Shown here: piece by piece, positions 28,914-29,141 of the stretch
Position numbering within the stretch: the stretch's first letter is position 1
Layout: each line of letters begins with the position of its first letter
Source: Nemertoderma westbladi
Taxonomy: Eukaryota; Xenacoelomorpha; Nemertodermatida; Nemertodermatidae
DNA length: 29,141 bases
Direction of reading: 5' to 3'
Assembly (NCBI GenBank): GCA_032718475.1
Contig: JAUCBJ010006083.1
Coordinates: 1 to 29,141, forward strand
Position numbers and translations under genes: made by a program
The notes under the pieces: model-generated
Seen by the model: the letters and a program-made list of their open reading frames with translations, nothing else
Databases searched by the model: none
What the model was told of the DNA's origin: nothing

Positions 28914-29141
28914 ATTCGTGTGACTTAGCCACACGTGCTATATGCTACAGTGCTATAGCTGTATAGCGTATAGGCCTAGCACAGTTCCAATCCTTATCCT
29001 GTTATCTGGTTATCGTCGCTGTTGACTGGTTGACAGGTTGAAGACTGAACACATATACCGGTTGCCGCTACTGGCAGACTGGTAGTACCCGACCCGGTAC
29101 CGACCCGGAAAAGTGTCAACCTGATTACAGGATTATTAGGT

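Larger units (their letters stand above)
28393..29141. other. End of window, no dynein exon seen
   Basis: Holds the 28769-28855 hairpin, its third arm and two TAGGCCTA palindromes (28499, 28971). The C-terminal dynein exons must lie further on. Confidence 0.5.

Overview
The window is nuclear DNA from an animal, most likely a marine invertebrate. It is AT-rich, its genes are split by GT-AG introns, and it carries an axonemal-type dynein heavy chain, a nuclear-receptor DNA-binding domain, a CYP46-like cytochrome P450, LINE debris and many minisatellites. The phylum cannot be fixed from the sequence.

The backbone is one plus-strand gene. Eighteen exons between 1424 and 27247 join in consistent phase, with no stop, into about 1,129 codons of a dynein heavy chain motor. 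They run from the end of AAA4 through the stalk and microtubule-binding domain, AAA5 and AAA6, to the conserved VLLQNCHLAPSFM segment. The gene's 5' part and its C-terminus lie outside the window. The paralogue is not resolved.

Two further genes lie inside its introns on the opposite strand. In the 11752-15776 intron, three spliced exons (13264 down to 12186) encode a complete two-zinc-finger nuclear-receptor DNA-binding domain plus about 120 residues ending in a stop, with no recognisable ligand-binding domain. In the 19545-24252 intron lies an intact, intronless 502-residue CYP46-like P450 (21969 down to 20461). The same intron holds a LINE relic into which a second LINE fragment has inserted, flanked by a 15-bp target-site duplication.

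Roughly 30% of the window is tandem repeat, nearly all of it intronic: a T-rich 14-mer (about 786-1104), a 63-mer (about 5935-8208), a TCGCGATAT 14/15-mer (13987-14230), 2.9 kb of CCACCT hexamer (15984-18850), a 38/43-mer (24551-27059) and a 23-mer (27819-28371).

The most unusual structure is the 38/43-mer. Its unit is the 3' splice site of the last visible dynein exon: 15 nt of intron tail plus the first 23 nt of the exon. It is repeated about 58 times immediately upstream of the real exon, so a complete intron-exon boundary has become a minisatellite.
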